In this document: in pieces, positions 32,915 through 42,626 of the stretch
Position numbering within the stretch: position 1 is the stretch's first letter
Layout: each line of letters opens with the position of its first letter
Notes under the pieces: model-generated
The model's database searches: none
What the model was told of the DNA's origin: nothing
What the model saw: the letters and a program-made list of their open reading frames with translations, nothing else
Position numbers and translations under genes: made by a program
Assembly (NCBI RefSeq): GCF_003609835.1
Contig: NZ_AP017898.1
Span: 2,604,001 to 2,668,000 of the forward strand
Direction of reading: 5' to 3'
Source: Sphingopyxis sp. FD7
GTDB lineage: Bacteria > Pseudomonadota > Alphaproteobacteria > Sphingomonadales > Sphingomonadaceae
DNA: 64,000 nucleotides

Positions 32915-33996
32915 GCCGGTGTGGTTCCCGCCCCGACGCCCACCCAGGTGACGTGGCCGAGCTTGCGGCCGTCGCGCACGTCCGCCTTGCCATAATGATG
33001 GACATGCGCTGCATCGTCGGCGAGCAGTTCGGGCACGTTTTCAATCGCGACGCCGATCAGGTTGCGCATCGTGACGGGCAGAACGGTCGTCTCGGTGCTG
33101 CCGAGCGGCAGGCCGGCGAGGGCGCGGATATGATTTTCGAACTGGCTCGTCACGGCGCCCTCGATCGTCCAGTGGCCGCTGTTGTGGACGCGCGGCGCCA
33201 TTTCGTTGAAGATCGGGCCATCGTCGGTGGCGAAAAATTCGCCGGTGAGCACGCCGACATAGTCGAGCTCGGCCGCGATCGCCGCCATCAGCGCGCGCGC
33301 TTCCTCCTGTTGATCCAGCACATCGCGCGGCGGCGGCAGGCTGGAACTCGCGAGAATGCCGTTCGCATGGACGTTGACCGGGCTGTCCCAGAAGCGGACC
33401 TCGCCGTCGATCCCGCGCACGAGGATCACCGAAAACTCGTGCGCGAAGCTCACAAAGCCTTCGAGCACGGCGGCGTGACGGCCGATCGCGTCCCATGCGG
33501 CATCGGCGTCGGCGGCGGTGGCGAGGCGCGCCTGCCCCTTGCCGTCATAGCCCATGCGCACGGTTTTCAGGATCGCGGGAACACCGATTTCGGCCAGCGC
33601 CGTGTCGAGCGCCGCGCGGTCGGGCACCGCGGCAAAGGGCGCGGGGTGGCCGCCCAGCCGCGCGACGAAACGCTTCTCGGCAAGACGGTCCTGCGCGATT
33701 TCCAGCGCGGCGGCGCCAGGGCGCACCGCGACATGCCCCGACAGAAAGCGCACCGTGTCGACGGGGACATTTTCAAACTCGAGCGTGACGACGTCGCACG
33801 CCGCGGCAAAGGCGGCGAGGCGCGGTTCGTCATCCCATGCCGCGCGGCTATGCGCTGCCGCGACATCGGCGGCGACGCTTTCGGCGTCGGGGGCATAGAT
33901 GTGGACGCGGTAGCCGAGCCGCGCCGCAGCAACGCCCAGCATCCGGCCGAGCTGGCCGCCGCCCAGGATGCCGATCGTCGAACCGGGAGATAGCAA
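32911..33996 (-). CDS. purK: N5-carboxyaminoimidazole ribonucleotide synthase
   Basis: This ATP-grasp enzyme of about 361 residues makes N5-CAIR from AIR, ATP and bicarbonate in purine synthesis. It has TIGILGGGQLGRMLGVAAARLGY at the start, LKTVRMGYDGKGQARL in the ATP-grasp middle and GEFFATDDGPIFNEMAPRVHNSGHWTIEGA. The best start is the TTG at 33996, with GAGG nine bases upstream, four bases after the purE stop. Longer frames reach into purE and are rejected. Confidence 0.95.
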   Translation of the reverse strand: MLSPGSTIGILGGGQLGRMLGVAAARLGYRVHIYAPDAESVAADVAAAHSRAAWDDEPRLAAFAAACDVVTLEFENVPVDTVRFLSGHVAVRPGAAALEIAQDRLAEKRFVARLGGHPAPFAAVPDRAALDTALAEIGVPAILKTVRMGYDGKGQARLATAADADAAWDAIGRHAAVLEGFVSFAHEFSVILVRGIDGEVRFWDSPVNVHANGILASSSLPPPRDVLDQQEEARALMAAIAAELDYVGVLTGEFFATDDGPIFNEMAPRVHNSGHWTIEGAVTSQFENHIRALAGLPLGSTETTVLPVTMRNLIGVAIENVPELLADDAAHVHHYGKADVRDGRKLGHVTWVGVGAGTTPA

Positions 33997-34000
33997 GCGG

Positions 34001-34510
<510 letters not shown>

Positions 34511-34718
34511 CCCGATCCCTCCTTGTGCGGGCGGTCGGTCCATCGGTGAATCGCCGCCGCCCTCCCCCTAGCGGCAAGGTTGCGCGCGGGCAACGCCGCC
34601 CGTTTCGCAAATCCCTGCCGCCGCGTTTACCGATTGGTATCAAGTCGCGGCTAGGGTTGCCGACATCATATTCGTCGACATCCCGTCGGCGGACGTCAGG
34701 GCGCGCCGGGGACAAGGC

Positions 34719-35363
34719 ATGGACAGCGTAGGGGGGGCACGGATTGCGGTAGACCAGTTTACCGCCGTTTCCGTCGACTCCATCGAGGATCAGCTGCGCG
34801 AACTGCGCCGGGAACGCGACGCGCTGCGTCGCGAGAATCGCGTGCTCAAGATCGCGGTCGCCGAACTTGAACGCGTGTCCGAACGCGACACGCTGACTCC
34901 CCTGTTCAACCGCCGCTATTTCCTGACCGCGATCCATCATCGCATGGCGCGTTTCGAGCGCCACGCCGAGCGTGCCGCCGTGGTGTTCGTCGACGTCAAC
35001 CAGCTCAAATATATCAACGACAATTTCGGTCATGCCGCAGGCGATTTCGCGCTGATGGAAATCGCGAAGCGCCTCGCCGCCTCGATCCGCGCAACCGACG
35101 TCGCGGCGCGCATCGGCGGTGACGAGTTCGGGCTGATTCTCGACCAGTCGACCGAGGAAGGCGCGCGCGCGCAGGTCGAACGGCTGCGCGGCGTGCTCGC
35201 CGCGACGCCCGCGCAATATGACGGGCATGACATCGCGCTTTCGGCCTGTTTCGGTGTCGCGATGCTGCAAATGGGCATGACCGAATCGGACATATTGGCC
35301 GCCGCCGACCGCGACATGTACAAGAGCAAGCAACGGCAGGACGCCCCTGCGGGCCATCGCTAA
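34719..35363 (+). CDS. Soluble diguanylate cyclase (GGDEF)
   Basis: The 214-residue protein has an N-terminal coiled coil (SIEDQLRELRRERDALRRENRVLKIAVAELE) and one GGDEF domain: DVNQLKYINDNFGHAAGD for substrate binding and RIGGDEFG at about residue 133. An RATD sequence five residues before GGDEF matches the RxxD inhibitory site, so product feedback is likely. It should make cyclic di-GMP from two GTP. The coiled coil probably drives dimerisation and replaces a sensor domain. It is divergent from purE. Confidence 0.94.
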   Translation: MDSVGGARIAVDQFTAVSVDSIEDQLRELRRERDALRRENRVLKIAVAELERVSERDTLTPLFNRRYFLTAIHHRMARFERHAERAAVVFVDVNQLKYINDNFGHAAGDFALMEIAKRLAASIRATDVAARIGGDEFGLILDQSTEEGARAQVERLRGVLAATPAQYDGHDIALSACFGVAMLQMGMTESDILAAADRDMYKSKQRQDAPAGHR

Positions 35364-35415
35364 CGCGGCGTTAACCAAAAGCGCGCATCGTCATGCCCGA
35401 AGCAGGGGGTGGACG

Positions 35416-35745
35416 ATGCAGACCCAGACCGACCCATATCTCGACATCCAGAACCGCATCACCGGCCAGATCGGCGCGCTGGCCGAAGCCTTGCCGCATT
35501 GCGCGCTCGCGCAGATCGTACAGGGGATCGACGACATTCGCTGCCTCGCGCGCGACCATGGCTTTGCCGCGGTCGAAACGCTGGCAAGCCGACTCGAATC
35601 GGCGGTCGCAGGGGGCGGCTACCGCGCCGCGATCCTGACCTATCTCGACGCGATGAGCGACGCGGCGCAGGCGCCGCGCGGGCCGATGCCCGCCGCGATG
35701 CACGAAGCCTGGCTCGCGTCGGTCGCGACGCGGCTCGGCCATTGA
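35416..35745 (+). CDS. Small alpha-helical protein of unknown function
   Basis: The 109-residue protein is rich in Ala and Leu and looks all-helical (NRITGQIGALAEALPHC, VETLASRLESAV, AAILTYLDAMSDAAQ). GGGGGTGG lies ahead of the ATG. It has no signal or membrane segment. The spacing of helices and one conserved-looking DHGF would suit a histidine-phosphotransfer-like bundle. I cannot support that further. Confidence 0.65.
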   Translation: MQTQTDPYLDIQNRITGQIGALAEALPHCALAQIVQGIDDIRCLARDHGFAAVETLASRLESAVAGGGYRAAILTYLDAMSDAAQAPRGPMPAAMHEAWLASVATRLGH

Positions 35746-35778
35746 CGCCGGACGACTGACACCGCACATCCCGCCGTC

Positions 35779-36345
35779 ATGGACGCAATCATGTTCGCGC
35801 TGGTGGCGGTGCTGCTCGCCAATGCCGACGGGCGCAGCGGAATAGCGCTCGGACAGCTCCTCGCCGCGAGGTCCGATCGGCGCGTCACCGTCGGCTTTGC
35901 CTTCGGCGCCTTCCTCATCAACGCGATCGTCGCGGCGCTCGCGGGGTCAATCGCCAACCGGATGATCGGACCGGGCGTTGCGGCGCTGTTCGTCGCGCTG
36001 GCGCTGCTTTCGGCCGCCGTCGCGCTTGTCTGGCGGACGACGGGCGAGAGCGCCGGGCGGCTCGCCGAAGCCTCGGCGACCGAACTCGCCATGCTGATGC
36101 TCGCGCGGCAGTTCGGCGACCGCAGCCATTTCCTGATCGCCGCGCTCGCGGCGACGAGCGGCGCGGGGCAATGGGCCGCGGCGGGCGGACTCGTCGGCTG
36201 GACGCTTTCGATGCTCCCCGTCCTTGCCTTCGGGCCTGCGCTCGCCGAGCAGCGCGCGGCGCGGCTGCTCCGCTGGGCGGCGGCGGCAGTCCTTGCCCTG
36301 TGGGGAATCCGCACGGCGCTCGGCGCGTTCGGCTTGATCGGATAG
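35779..36345 (+). CDS. TMEM165/GDT1-like membrane protein with altered motif
   Basis: The 188-residue protein has about six hydrophobic segments in two similar halves. Each half has a motif related to the family ExGD[KR][ST] signature: NADGRSGIALGQ in the first half (acidic start lost) and QFGDRSHFLIAAL in the second. GDT1/UPF0016 proteins move manganese or calcium. The loss of the first Glu makes ion transport uncertain. It is probably in one transcript with the upstream small gene, with the Dps gene following. Confidence 0.65.
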   Translation: MDAIMFALVAVLLANADGRSGIALGQLLAARSDRRVTVGFAFGAFLINAIVAALAGSIANRMIGPGVAALFVALALLSAAVALVWRTTGESAGRLAEASATELAMLMLARQFGDRSHFLIAALAATSGAGQWAAAGGLVGWTLSMLPVLAFGPALAEQRAARLLRWAAAAVLALWGIRTALGAFGLIG

Positions 36346-36459
36346 AGTCATGAAGGCTTCACCTTTCATCGCTTTTCTCGATGAAACTCAGCCAAAGCTT
36401 CGATGGGAAAACATCGTCCACTGCCCCTATATGGCCTGGGTAACAGAAAGGATTCTCCC

Positions 36460-36912
36460 ATGTCCGACAAAAACACCCCCGCCGTCGCCGATGCGCTCAA
36501 CGCGCTGCTCGCCGACAGCTTTGCACTCTATCTCAAGACGAAAAATTACCACTGGCACGTCCAGGGGCCGCGCTTTCGCGAACTGCACCTGCTGTTCGAC
36601 GAACAGGCGGCACAGATTTTCGCGAGCGTCGACCTGATCGCCGAGCGCGTGCGCAAGAATGGCGCCGCGACGCTGCGGTCGATCGGCGACATCAGCCGTC
36701 GCGCGTCGATCCGCGACGATGATGCTGTCGGCGTGAATGCCGACACGATGATCCGCAATCTTGCCGAGGACAACAAGCTGCTGCTCGCCCAGATCAAGGA
36801 CGTAAAAAAGGCCGCGGAGGCCGATGGCGACATTGCGACGAGCGGGCTGGTCGACGGCTGGGCCGACGAGACGCAGCAGCGCATCTGGTTTCTGGAAGCG
36901 ACGCTGGGATAG
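36460..36912 (+). CDS. dps: Dps-family DNA-binding ferritin
   Basis: The 150-residue protein has the Dps ferroxidase motif NYHWHVQGPRFRELHLLFDEQ, then VDLIAERVRKNG and a terminal helix WADETQQRIWFLEATLG. It stores iron and protects DNA under oxidative or stationary stress as a dodecamer. The SD AAAGGA precedes the ATG at 36460. A 5' leader of about 110 bases, not shown to contain a known regulator box, separates it from the upstream gene. Confidence 0.95.
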   Translation: MSDKNTPAVADALNALLADSFALYLKTKNYHWHVQGPRFRELHLLFDEQAAQIFASVDLIAERVRKNGAATLRSIGDISRRASIRDDDAVGVNADTMIRNLAEDNKLLLAQIKDVKKAAEADGDIATSGLVDGWADETQQRIWFLEATLG

Positions 36913-37055
36913 CGACGCGCCCCCCCCTGATGACCGACCGGGCCAGCTGCGCCTGCTTGCGGCAAAGCCATCGGGAGGTCGCGGCGCGAAGCGCTGGCAG
37001 CGTCGCCATGGCGCCGACCTGATCGCCCGCGAAAGTGCAGCAATTGCGCAACACT

Positions 37056-37073
37056 GCTGACATGAACGTCAGC
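37056..37073. promoter_or_regulatory. Palindrome upstream of a TonB receptor gene
   Basis: GCTGAC and GTCAGC are six-base arms around ATGAAC, about 95 bases before the receptor ATG. A weak candidate operator only. Confidence 0.3.
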
Positions 37074-37167
37074 GGCGCGGCGCTTGAACGTTGACCCCGC
37101 GCCCCGCGCGCGGCAACGGCGGCGGATATTCTCTACCCGCCAGCTTCACTTTCATAAAGGACAGGTC

Positions 37168-39435
37168 ATGCGCCATCTTCCTTCCGCCCTTGCCATGAGC
37201 TTCGCCCTCGCTGCCGGCGCGGCCACCCCCGCCGCCGCGCAGGAGGTTTCGGCCATCCCCGCCGCCGAAGCCGACAGCGGCCTTGGCGACATCGTCGTCA
37301 CCGCGCAGCGCCGCGAGGAAAGCCTGCAGGACGTGCCCGTGTCGGTCAGCGTGCTGTCGGGCGACACGCTCGGCGCGATCACCTCGACGGGTTCCGACAT
37401 CCGCGCGCTCGCTGGCCGCGTCCCCAGCCTCAACATCGAAAGCTCCTACGGCCGTTCGTTCCCGCGCTTCTATATCCGCGGGCTCGGCAACACCGACTTC
37501 GACCTCAACGCCTCGCAGCCGGTCAGCCTCGTTTATGACGAGGTCGTCCTCGAAAACCCGATCCTCAAGGGCTTCCCGATCTTCGACCTCGACCGCGTCG
37601 AGGTGCTGCGCGGGCCGCAGGGCACGCTCTTCGGCCGCAACACGCCCGCGGGCATCGTCAAGTTCGACACCGTCAAGCCCGGCAAGACCGGCGGCTATGC
37701 GCGCGTCAGCTATGGCCGCTATGGCACGTCGCAAGTCGAAGTCGCGGCGGGCGCCGCCGACGACAATGGCTTTTCGGTGCGCCTCTCGGGCCTCTACCAG
37801 CATCGCGACAATTGGGTCGACAATATAGCGACCACGAAGAAGGACGATCTCGGCGGCTATGACGACATCGCCGCGCGGCTTCAGCTGCAATATGAAAATG
37901 GTCCCTTCACCGGCCGCGTGACGGGACAGGTCCGCATCTTCGACGGCTCGGCGATCATCTTCCGCGCCAATACGCAGCTGCCCGGCAGCAACAGCCTTGT
38001 CGGCCTCGGCGGCGCGGGCACCGGATTCGAGCGCGACAAGGTGTGGCAGGACGGGATCAATTTCCAGAAGCTCAACACCTATAATGCCGCGCTCAACCTC
38101 GAATATGATTTCGGCGCGGTGACGGCTTACTCGATCACCTCCTACTGGAACGGCAATTTCAGGAGCCGCGGCGACATCGACGGCGGCTTCGGCGCGGTGT
38201 TCCTGCCCGAATCGGGTCCGGGGCTTATCCCCTTTGCGGCGCAGAGCCAGGACAATGTTCCCAGCCTCGATCAGTTCACGCAGGAAATCCGCATCGCCTC
38301 GAACAACAGCGGCGGGCTCGGCTACCAGTTCGGCGCCTTCTATTTCGACGAAGGGCTCGACATCACCAGCTTCGACTTCGGCGGCCCGACCGATGCGACG
38401 CCCGCGGCGATCGCGGTGCAGCGGCAGGACAGCGAAGCCTATGGCATCTTCGGGTCGGTCAATTATGCGTTCGAGGGCGGGCTGACGCTTCAGGCCGGTG
38501 CGCGCTACAACCACGACCGCCGCGACTTCGTCGCCGCGCGCCCGGTCGAAACGCGCCCCGATTTCGTCGTCAACCCGAACACGCCGGTCCCGCCGCAGGC
38601 GGCGCGCGTCAAGGGCAAGCTGCTGACGTGGGACGCGAGCGCGACCTATGAAGCGTCGGACGCGTTCACCCTCTACGCCCGCGTCGCGCGCGGCTATCGC
38701 GCGCCGTCGGTGCAGGGCCGCCTGACCTTCTCGCGCGTGATTTCGACCGCCGATCAGGAAGAAACGATGTCGTACGAAGCGGGGATCAAGACCGCCTTCC
38801 TGAACGACCGTGTGCGCTTCAACCTCACCGGCTATTATTTCGATACCAAGGATCTTCAGCTGACCGCGGTGGGCGGCACGGCGAATGTCGCCAGCCTGCT
38901 CAATGTCGATGCCAAGGGCCATGGGATCGAGGCCGAGTTGCAGGCGGCGCCCGCGCGCGGACTGACGTTCAGCGTCGGCGGCGCGTGGAACGTCGCCGAG
39001 ATCGACGACGCCAATGCCTTTGTCGCGGGCTGCGGCTCGGCGACGCCGTGCACCGTGCTCGACCCGCAGCGTCCGGGCAGCCCCGGCATTTTCTCGATCG
39101 ACGGCAACCAGCTGCCGCAGTCGCCGAAGTGGACGCTCAACGCGACCGCGGGCTATGAAATCCCCGTCGGCGACGGCGCCATCTATGCCTTCACCGACTG
39201 GTATTATCGCTCGAAGGTGCAGTTCTTCCTCTATCGCTCGGTCGAGTTTTCGGACGACAAATTGATCGAGGGCGGGCTGCGCGTCGGCTACCGCACCGAT
39301 CGTTTCGACGTCGCGGCCTTCGTTCGCAACATCACCAATGATGAATCGCCGACCGGCGGCATCGATTTCAACAACCTCACCAGCTATGTCAACGAACCCC
39401 GCATCTGGGGCGTCGAGGCGGGCGTGAAGTTCTGA
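37168..39435 (+). CDS. TonB-dependent receptor
   Basis: The 755-residue receptor has a signal peptide (MRHLPSALAMSFALAAGAATPAAAQE), a TonB box-like IVVTAQRREESLQDVPVSVSV, a plug domain with FYIRGLGNTDFD and VEVLRGPQGTLFGRNTPAG, and a beta-barrel ending in WGVEAGVKF. The IVVTAQRREESLQDVP start and FGRNTPAG are typical of the large sphingomonad receptor group thought to import complex organic compounds. The ligand is unknown. The start at 37168 has AAAGGA. No TonB-linked partner gene is next to it. Confidence 0.95.
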   Translation: MRHLPSALAMSFALAAGAATPAAAQEVSAIPAAEADSGLGDIVVTAQRREESLQDVPVSVSVLSGDTLGAITSTGSDIRALAGRVPSLNIESSYGRSFPRFYIRGLGNTDFDLNASQPVSLVYDEVVLENPILKGFPIFDLDRVEVLRGPQGTLFGRNTPAGIVKFDTVKPGKTGGYARVSYGRYGTSQVEVAAGAADDNGFSVRLSGLYQHRDNWVDNIATTKKDDLGGYDDIAARLQLQYENGPFTGRVTGQVRIFDGSAIIFRANTQLPGSNSLVGLGGAGTGFERDKVWQDGINFQKLNTYNAALNLEYDFGAVTAYSITSYWNGNFRSRGDIDGGFGAVFLPESGPGLIPFAAQSQDNVPSLDQFTQEIRIASNNSGGLGYQFGAFYFDEGLDITSFDFGGPTDATPAAIAVQRQDSEAYGIFGSVNYAFEGGLTLQAGARYNHDRRDFVAARPVETRPDFVVNPNTPVPPQAARVKGKLLTWDASATYEASDAFTLYARVARGYRAPSVQGRLTFSRVISTADQEETMSYEAGIKTAFLNDRVRFNLTGYYFDTKDLQLTAVGGTANVASLLNVDAKGHGIEAELQAAPARGLTFSVGGAWNVAEIDDANAFVAGCGSATPCTVLDPQRPGSPGIFSIDGNQLPQSPKWTLNATAGYEIPVGDGAIYAFTDWYYRSKVQFFLYRSVEFSDDKLIEGGLRVGYRTDRFDVAAFVRNITNDESPTGGIDFNNLTSYVNEPRIWGVEAGVKF

Positions 39436-39509
39436 TCGGAATGATCCTCCCTGTCGCCCGGCGATGGGGAGGAAGCGCCGCTTTGGGGTGGTGAGCTGCC
39501 CTCCAACTC

Positions 39510-39612
39510 CGTCATGCTGAACTTGTTTCAGCATCCATGGCCTGACCTCTAATCGCGCGCTGCGCCGAAGGAAACGACGGGCCATGGACCCTGAAACAAG
39601 TTCAGGGTGACG
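39510..39612. repeat. Intergenic inverted repeat (CTGAACTTGTTTCAG type)
   Basis: The left end CGTCATGCTGAACTTGTTTC and the right end GAAACAAGTTCAGGGTGACG are inverted copies with a few mismatches, and CATGG/CCATG pairs lie inside. It may terminate the receptor gene. Confidence 0.75.
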
Positions 39613-39713
39613 ATAATCGATAGGGCAGCGCCACTTAGAAGCGCGCCCTTCCACCCCCTAAATGCCCAAACAACGCCGCCGCAGCGAGAAAAGACCTTCC
39701 TACATCCAACCCA

Positions 39714-39736
39714 TATGGTTCAGAAATCGAACCATA
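39714..39736. promoter_or_regulatory. Operator-like palindrome in a convergent gap
   Basis: TATGGTTC and GAACCATA are perfect eight-base arms around a seven-base spacer, in an AT-rich setting. The position, downstream of both neighbouring genes, is unusual for an operator. Confidence 0.35.
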
Positions 39737-39780
39737 ATAAACCAAAATGAATCATGGCCGCCAAGGAAAAACGTGGCGCC

Positions 39781-41187
39781 CTAAGCCACCGGCCCCACCC
39801 GCGCGTCGGGCTCCAGCCGGATCAACGGGCGCACCCGCCCGGTCAGTTTCGCGACCAGGCGCGGCACCAGCGCGTGCGCCTGCGCCCAGTTCCAATAGGC
39901 GACATAGGCCGGATCGCCGAGCAGATGCTTTTCCTCGGTCTTGGCGCGCCAGTAATAAATGCCGCTGACAAGACCGAGCAGCACGACATTGCGCGCCGCC
40001 TCGGTCCAGCCGCCCGCGGTGACGAGAAAGGGCAGCGAACCGATCCACCAGGTCAGATTCTTCGCCACATAGGCGGGATGGCGCGTGAAGGCATAGGGGC
40101 CGTGGGTGATGATGCCGCGGTGCGTCAGGTTGGAAAAGCGGATGCCGAACGCCATCGTCGCCCAGCTGTAAACCGCAGTGAGCAGCACCAGCACAACCGC
40201 CCAGACGATCAGCAGGCCGTCGTGGCCCGCGAGCCAATGCCCCCAGTCGGCGCCATGGACCTGATAATCGAGCGGCCCGCCGCTCATCAGGATGAAGGGC
40301 GGGTAGCAGACGAGCGCCGCGACCCACGCCATGCCATAGGGGTTGGCGGTGCGGATATGTGCATCGAGCGGCTTCAGGGTCAGGATATAGCCGACCGTCG
40401 CAATATGGACGTCGACCAGATAGAGGAGGTTGATCGCCCAGATGCCGGTCAGATAGGGGTTTGCCAGCACCTCCGACATCGGCACGGTGACGAGCGCCGA
40501 AAAATTGCCCGGCACGATCGACAGCATGAAGGCCGTGAAAAAGCCCTTCACGGCCCAGGCGCGCAGATGATGGCCGATCGCCTTGCCATCGACGGGCTGG
40601 CCGGGCGCGATCAGCCAGCGGCCGAATTGCCAGCAACCGTCGCGCGGTTCGACCATGCGGCGGTCGAGCCACAGCATATAGGGCACCGAGGCGAGCAGCA
40701 GCCAGGGCGCGACGCGCTCCAGCAGGTTCATCGAAAAGGCGTAATTGCCCTCCCAATAATAGCGCATCGTCGCATAAATGAGCGCGATCAGCGCCCAGGT
40801 CGCCCAGAGTCCGGCGAGCTTGGTGAGGCTGATGTCGAGCGTGTCGCGCCACGGGCGCCGCAGCGCCCAGTCGATGCCGGTCGACGGATTGCGGTGCACC
40901 TTGTCGACGAACAGTGACCACAGCACCATCGGCACCCCGCAGGCGAGGACGCTGGCGACGGCCGAATTGGGCCCGCTCATCGGCCCGCGCGTTCCCCAGT
41001 CGATCCCGACAAAGGCGGCGATGTCGGGCGCGAAGCGCGCGAGCAAAAGATAGGCCAGAAGCCCCGCCAGTCCGACGAGGCCGACCCCCGCGCTGACCGC
41101 CGAACGCGGCCGCGCAGGCGTCGGCACGGCGGAATCGCTGGCCGATTCGGCAGCGGTGATCGGAACGGATTCGGCCATGATATTCAC
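39781..41187 (-). CDS. Polytopic membrane protein with ICMT/PEMT-like methyltransferase end
   Basis: The 468-residue protein has about ten hydrophobic segments. The C-terminal quarter carries the isoprenylcysteine/phospholipid methyltransferase-type pattern THGPYAFTRHPAYVAKNLTWWIGS and YYWRAKTEEKHLLGDPAYVAYW, where the arginine-histidine-proline and the two glutamates are expected to bind S-adenosylmethionine. The first 250 residues (with VDKVHRNPSTGIDW and the many helices) are not recognised. I take the GTG at 41187 with AAGGA upstream. Substrate unknown, possibly a lipid or prenylated compound. Confidence 0.75.
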   Translation of the reverse strand: MNIMAESVPITAAESASDSAVPTPARPRSAVSAGVGLVGLAGLLAYLLLARFAPDIAAFVGIDWGTRGPMSGPNSAVASVLACGVPMVLWSLFVDKVHRNPSTGIDWALRRPWRDTLDISLTKLAGLWATWALIALIYATMRYYWEGNYAFSMNLLERVAPWLLLASVPYMLWLDRRMVEPRDGCWQFGRWLIAPGQPVDGKAIGHHLRAWAVKGFFTAFMLSIVPGNFSALVTVPMSEVLANPYLTGIWAINLLYLVDVHIATVGYILTLKPLDAHIRTANPYGMAWVAALVCYPPFILMSGGPLDYQVHGADWGHWLAGHDGLLIVWAVVLVLLTAVYSWATMAFGIRFSNLTHRGIITHGPYAFTRHPAYVAKNLTWWIGSLPFLVTAGGWTEAARNVVLLGLVSGIYYWRAKTEEKHLLGDPAYVAYWNWAQAHALVPRLVAKLTGRVRPLIRLEPDARVGPVA

Positions 41188-41417
41188 CGCTTATCCTTAG
41201 CCAAAATTGGTAAGCAAGCCGTCAATGAAGACCACCGATTCGCCAGCCATTACCCGTCAGATTGGCAGCGTTCCGGCGTGTTGACACCGTTCACCGCGCG
41301 TTGGTTTCGATTCACCCCGACTCGGCGCGCAAAGATTCGCATGGGCCCGTCCGGCCTGTTAATGCGCGCAGCAATCGGGGCGGAGGGCTCCAAGAACAAA
41401 CAAGATGGGGTCGCCAC

Positions 41418-42626
41418 TTGTCGTCGAAACCAACGGGCCTGCGCGATTTGCGCCAGCGCGTCTCTGCGCTGTTCCAGGACCATGAAATCTTCGTTCGCAC
41501 GCACGGCCACGTCCGCTTCCTGCGTGTCAGCGCGCTCTGGCAGAAACGTGTCGCGCTGATTGCCGGGCTGGTGCTGCTCGCCTGGGCGGGCGCGACGCTG
41601 ACCGTGCTCGTCAACCAGCTGCTCACCGCCGACGAACGCGCCGCGGTCGCAGCACAGAAGGCCGCCGCCGCGGCGTCCGAAGCGCGCATCGCCAAATATC
41701 GCGACCGCGTCGCCGAAACCGCCGCCGACCTCGAGGAGCGGCAGGCGCTGCTCGAAAGCGTCGCCGAAACCCACTTCGGCATTGATCCGGCCGACATGCC
41801 CGCCGCCGCGCAGAAAGCGGACGCGCCGGGAGCCGCGTCGGCCGAGCCCGTCAAGACGAGCGCGATCGACCCCGATCTGCCTCCCGAAGCGCAAGTGCTG
41901 GCGCGGGTCGCGGCGCGACAGGAAGCCTTTGCCGCGCGCCTGCTCGGCGCCGTCAGGGGCCGCGTCGCCAAGGCCGAAACCGCCGTCGCGGCACTGGGGC
42001 TCAACCCCGATGCACTGGTGCGCAACGCCGCAGCCGGACGTGGTGGTCCCTTCATCCCCTTTCGCGGCCGCAAGGGTCAGGCAAAGGCGCTGGGGGCGAA
42101 CTTCGCCGCGCTCGATGGCGCGCTGTTCCGCATGGAAGTGCTCGAACGCACACTCGTCGCCGTGCCGTCGGGCAATCCCGCCAATGTGCTGATGATGTCG
42201 TCGGGCTTCGGCTATCGTCGCGACCCCTTCACCGGCGCGGGCGCGATGCACGCGGGCGTCGATTTCCGCGGGCCCATCGGCACGCCCATCCTCGCCGCCG
42301 CACCCGGCCGCGTCAGCTTTGTCGGCGTCAAATCGGGGTATGGCAATGTCGTCGAGGTCGATCATGGCCAGGGCATCATGACGCGCTATGCCCACTTGTC
42401 GGGATTCACGACCAGGGTGGGGACCAAGGTTGCCGCGGGGCAACAGATCGCCAAGATGGGCTCGACCGGCCGCTCGACCGGCAGCCACCTGCATTTCGAA
42501 GTCCGTTTGAACGGCGTCGCGGTCAACCCGCGCCGCTTCCTGGAGGCCAAAGCCGATGTTCTCGAAGTCAAAAACGACGCCCGACAGCGAGTCGGCTCCG
42601 TCGCTGCCGCCCGCGGCGACCGCTAA
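41418..42626 (+). CDS. M23-family metallopeptidase (LytM type), membrane anchored
   Basis: The protein of about 402 residues has a membrane segment (VALIAGLVLLAWAGATLTVL), a coiled-coil region (AAVAAQKAAAAASEARI onward, with DLEERQALLES) and a C-terminal LytM domain. The domain keeps the zinc ligands in MHAGVDFRGPIGTP (HxxxD) and SHLHFEVRLNG (HxH). It should cut peptidoglycan cross-links. The start is uncertain: TTG at 41418 gives a compact N-terminus, but the frame is open to 41262. It overlaps the bactofilin gene by 71 bases; the two families act together in cell-shape control. Confidence 0.88.
   Translation: MSSKPTGLRDLRQRVSALFQDHEIFVRTHGHVRFLRVSALWQKRVALIAGLVLLAWAGATLTVLVNQLLTADERAAVAAQKAAAAASEARIAKYRDRVAETAADLEERQALLESVAETHFGIDPADMPAAAQKADAPGAASAEPVKTSAIDPDLPPEAQVLARVAARQEAFAARLLGAVRGRVAKAETAVAALGLNPDALVRNAAAGRGGPFIPFRGRKGQAKALGANFAALDGALFRMEVLERTLVAVPSGNPANVLMMSSGFGYRRDPFTGAGAMHAGVDFRGPIGTPILAAAPGRVSFVGVKSGYGNVVEVDHGQGIMTRYAHLSGFTTRVGTKVAAGQQIAKMGSTGRSTGSHLHFEVRLNGVAVNPRRFLEAKADVLEVKNDARQRVGSVAAARGDR

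Larger units (their letters stand above)
39436..39780. other. Convergent intergenic region with repeat and a palindrome
   Basis: No gene is seen. It holds an imperfect inverted repeat at 39510-39612 and an AT-rich stretch near 39660-39760, with a palindrome at 39714-39736. Both flanking genes end here. Confidence 0.6.

Noticed and set aside
37069..39654. 861-residue antisense frame opposite the second TonB receptor
   Set aside because: It has no domain and mirrors the receptor's codons. Long antisense frames are common in GC-rich genes, and the plus strand reads as a complete receptor with signal peptide and plug.
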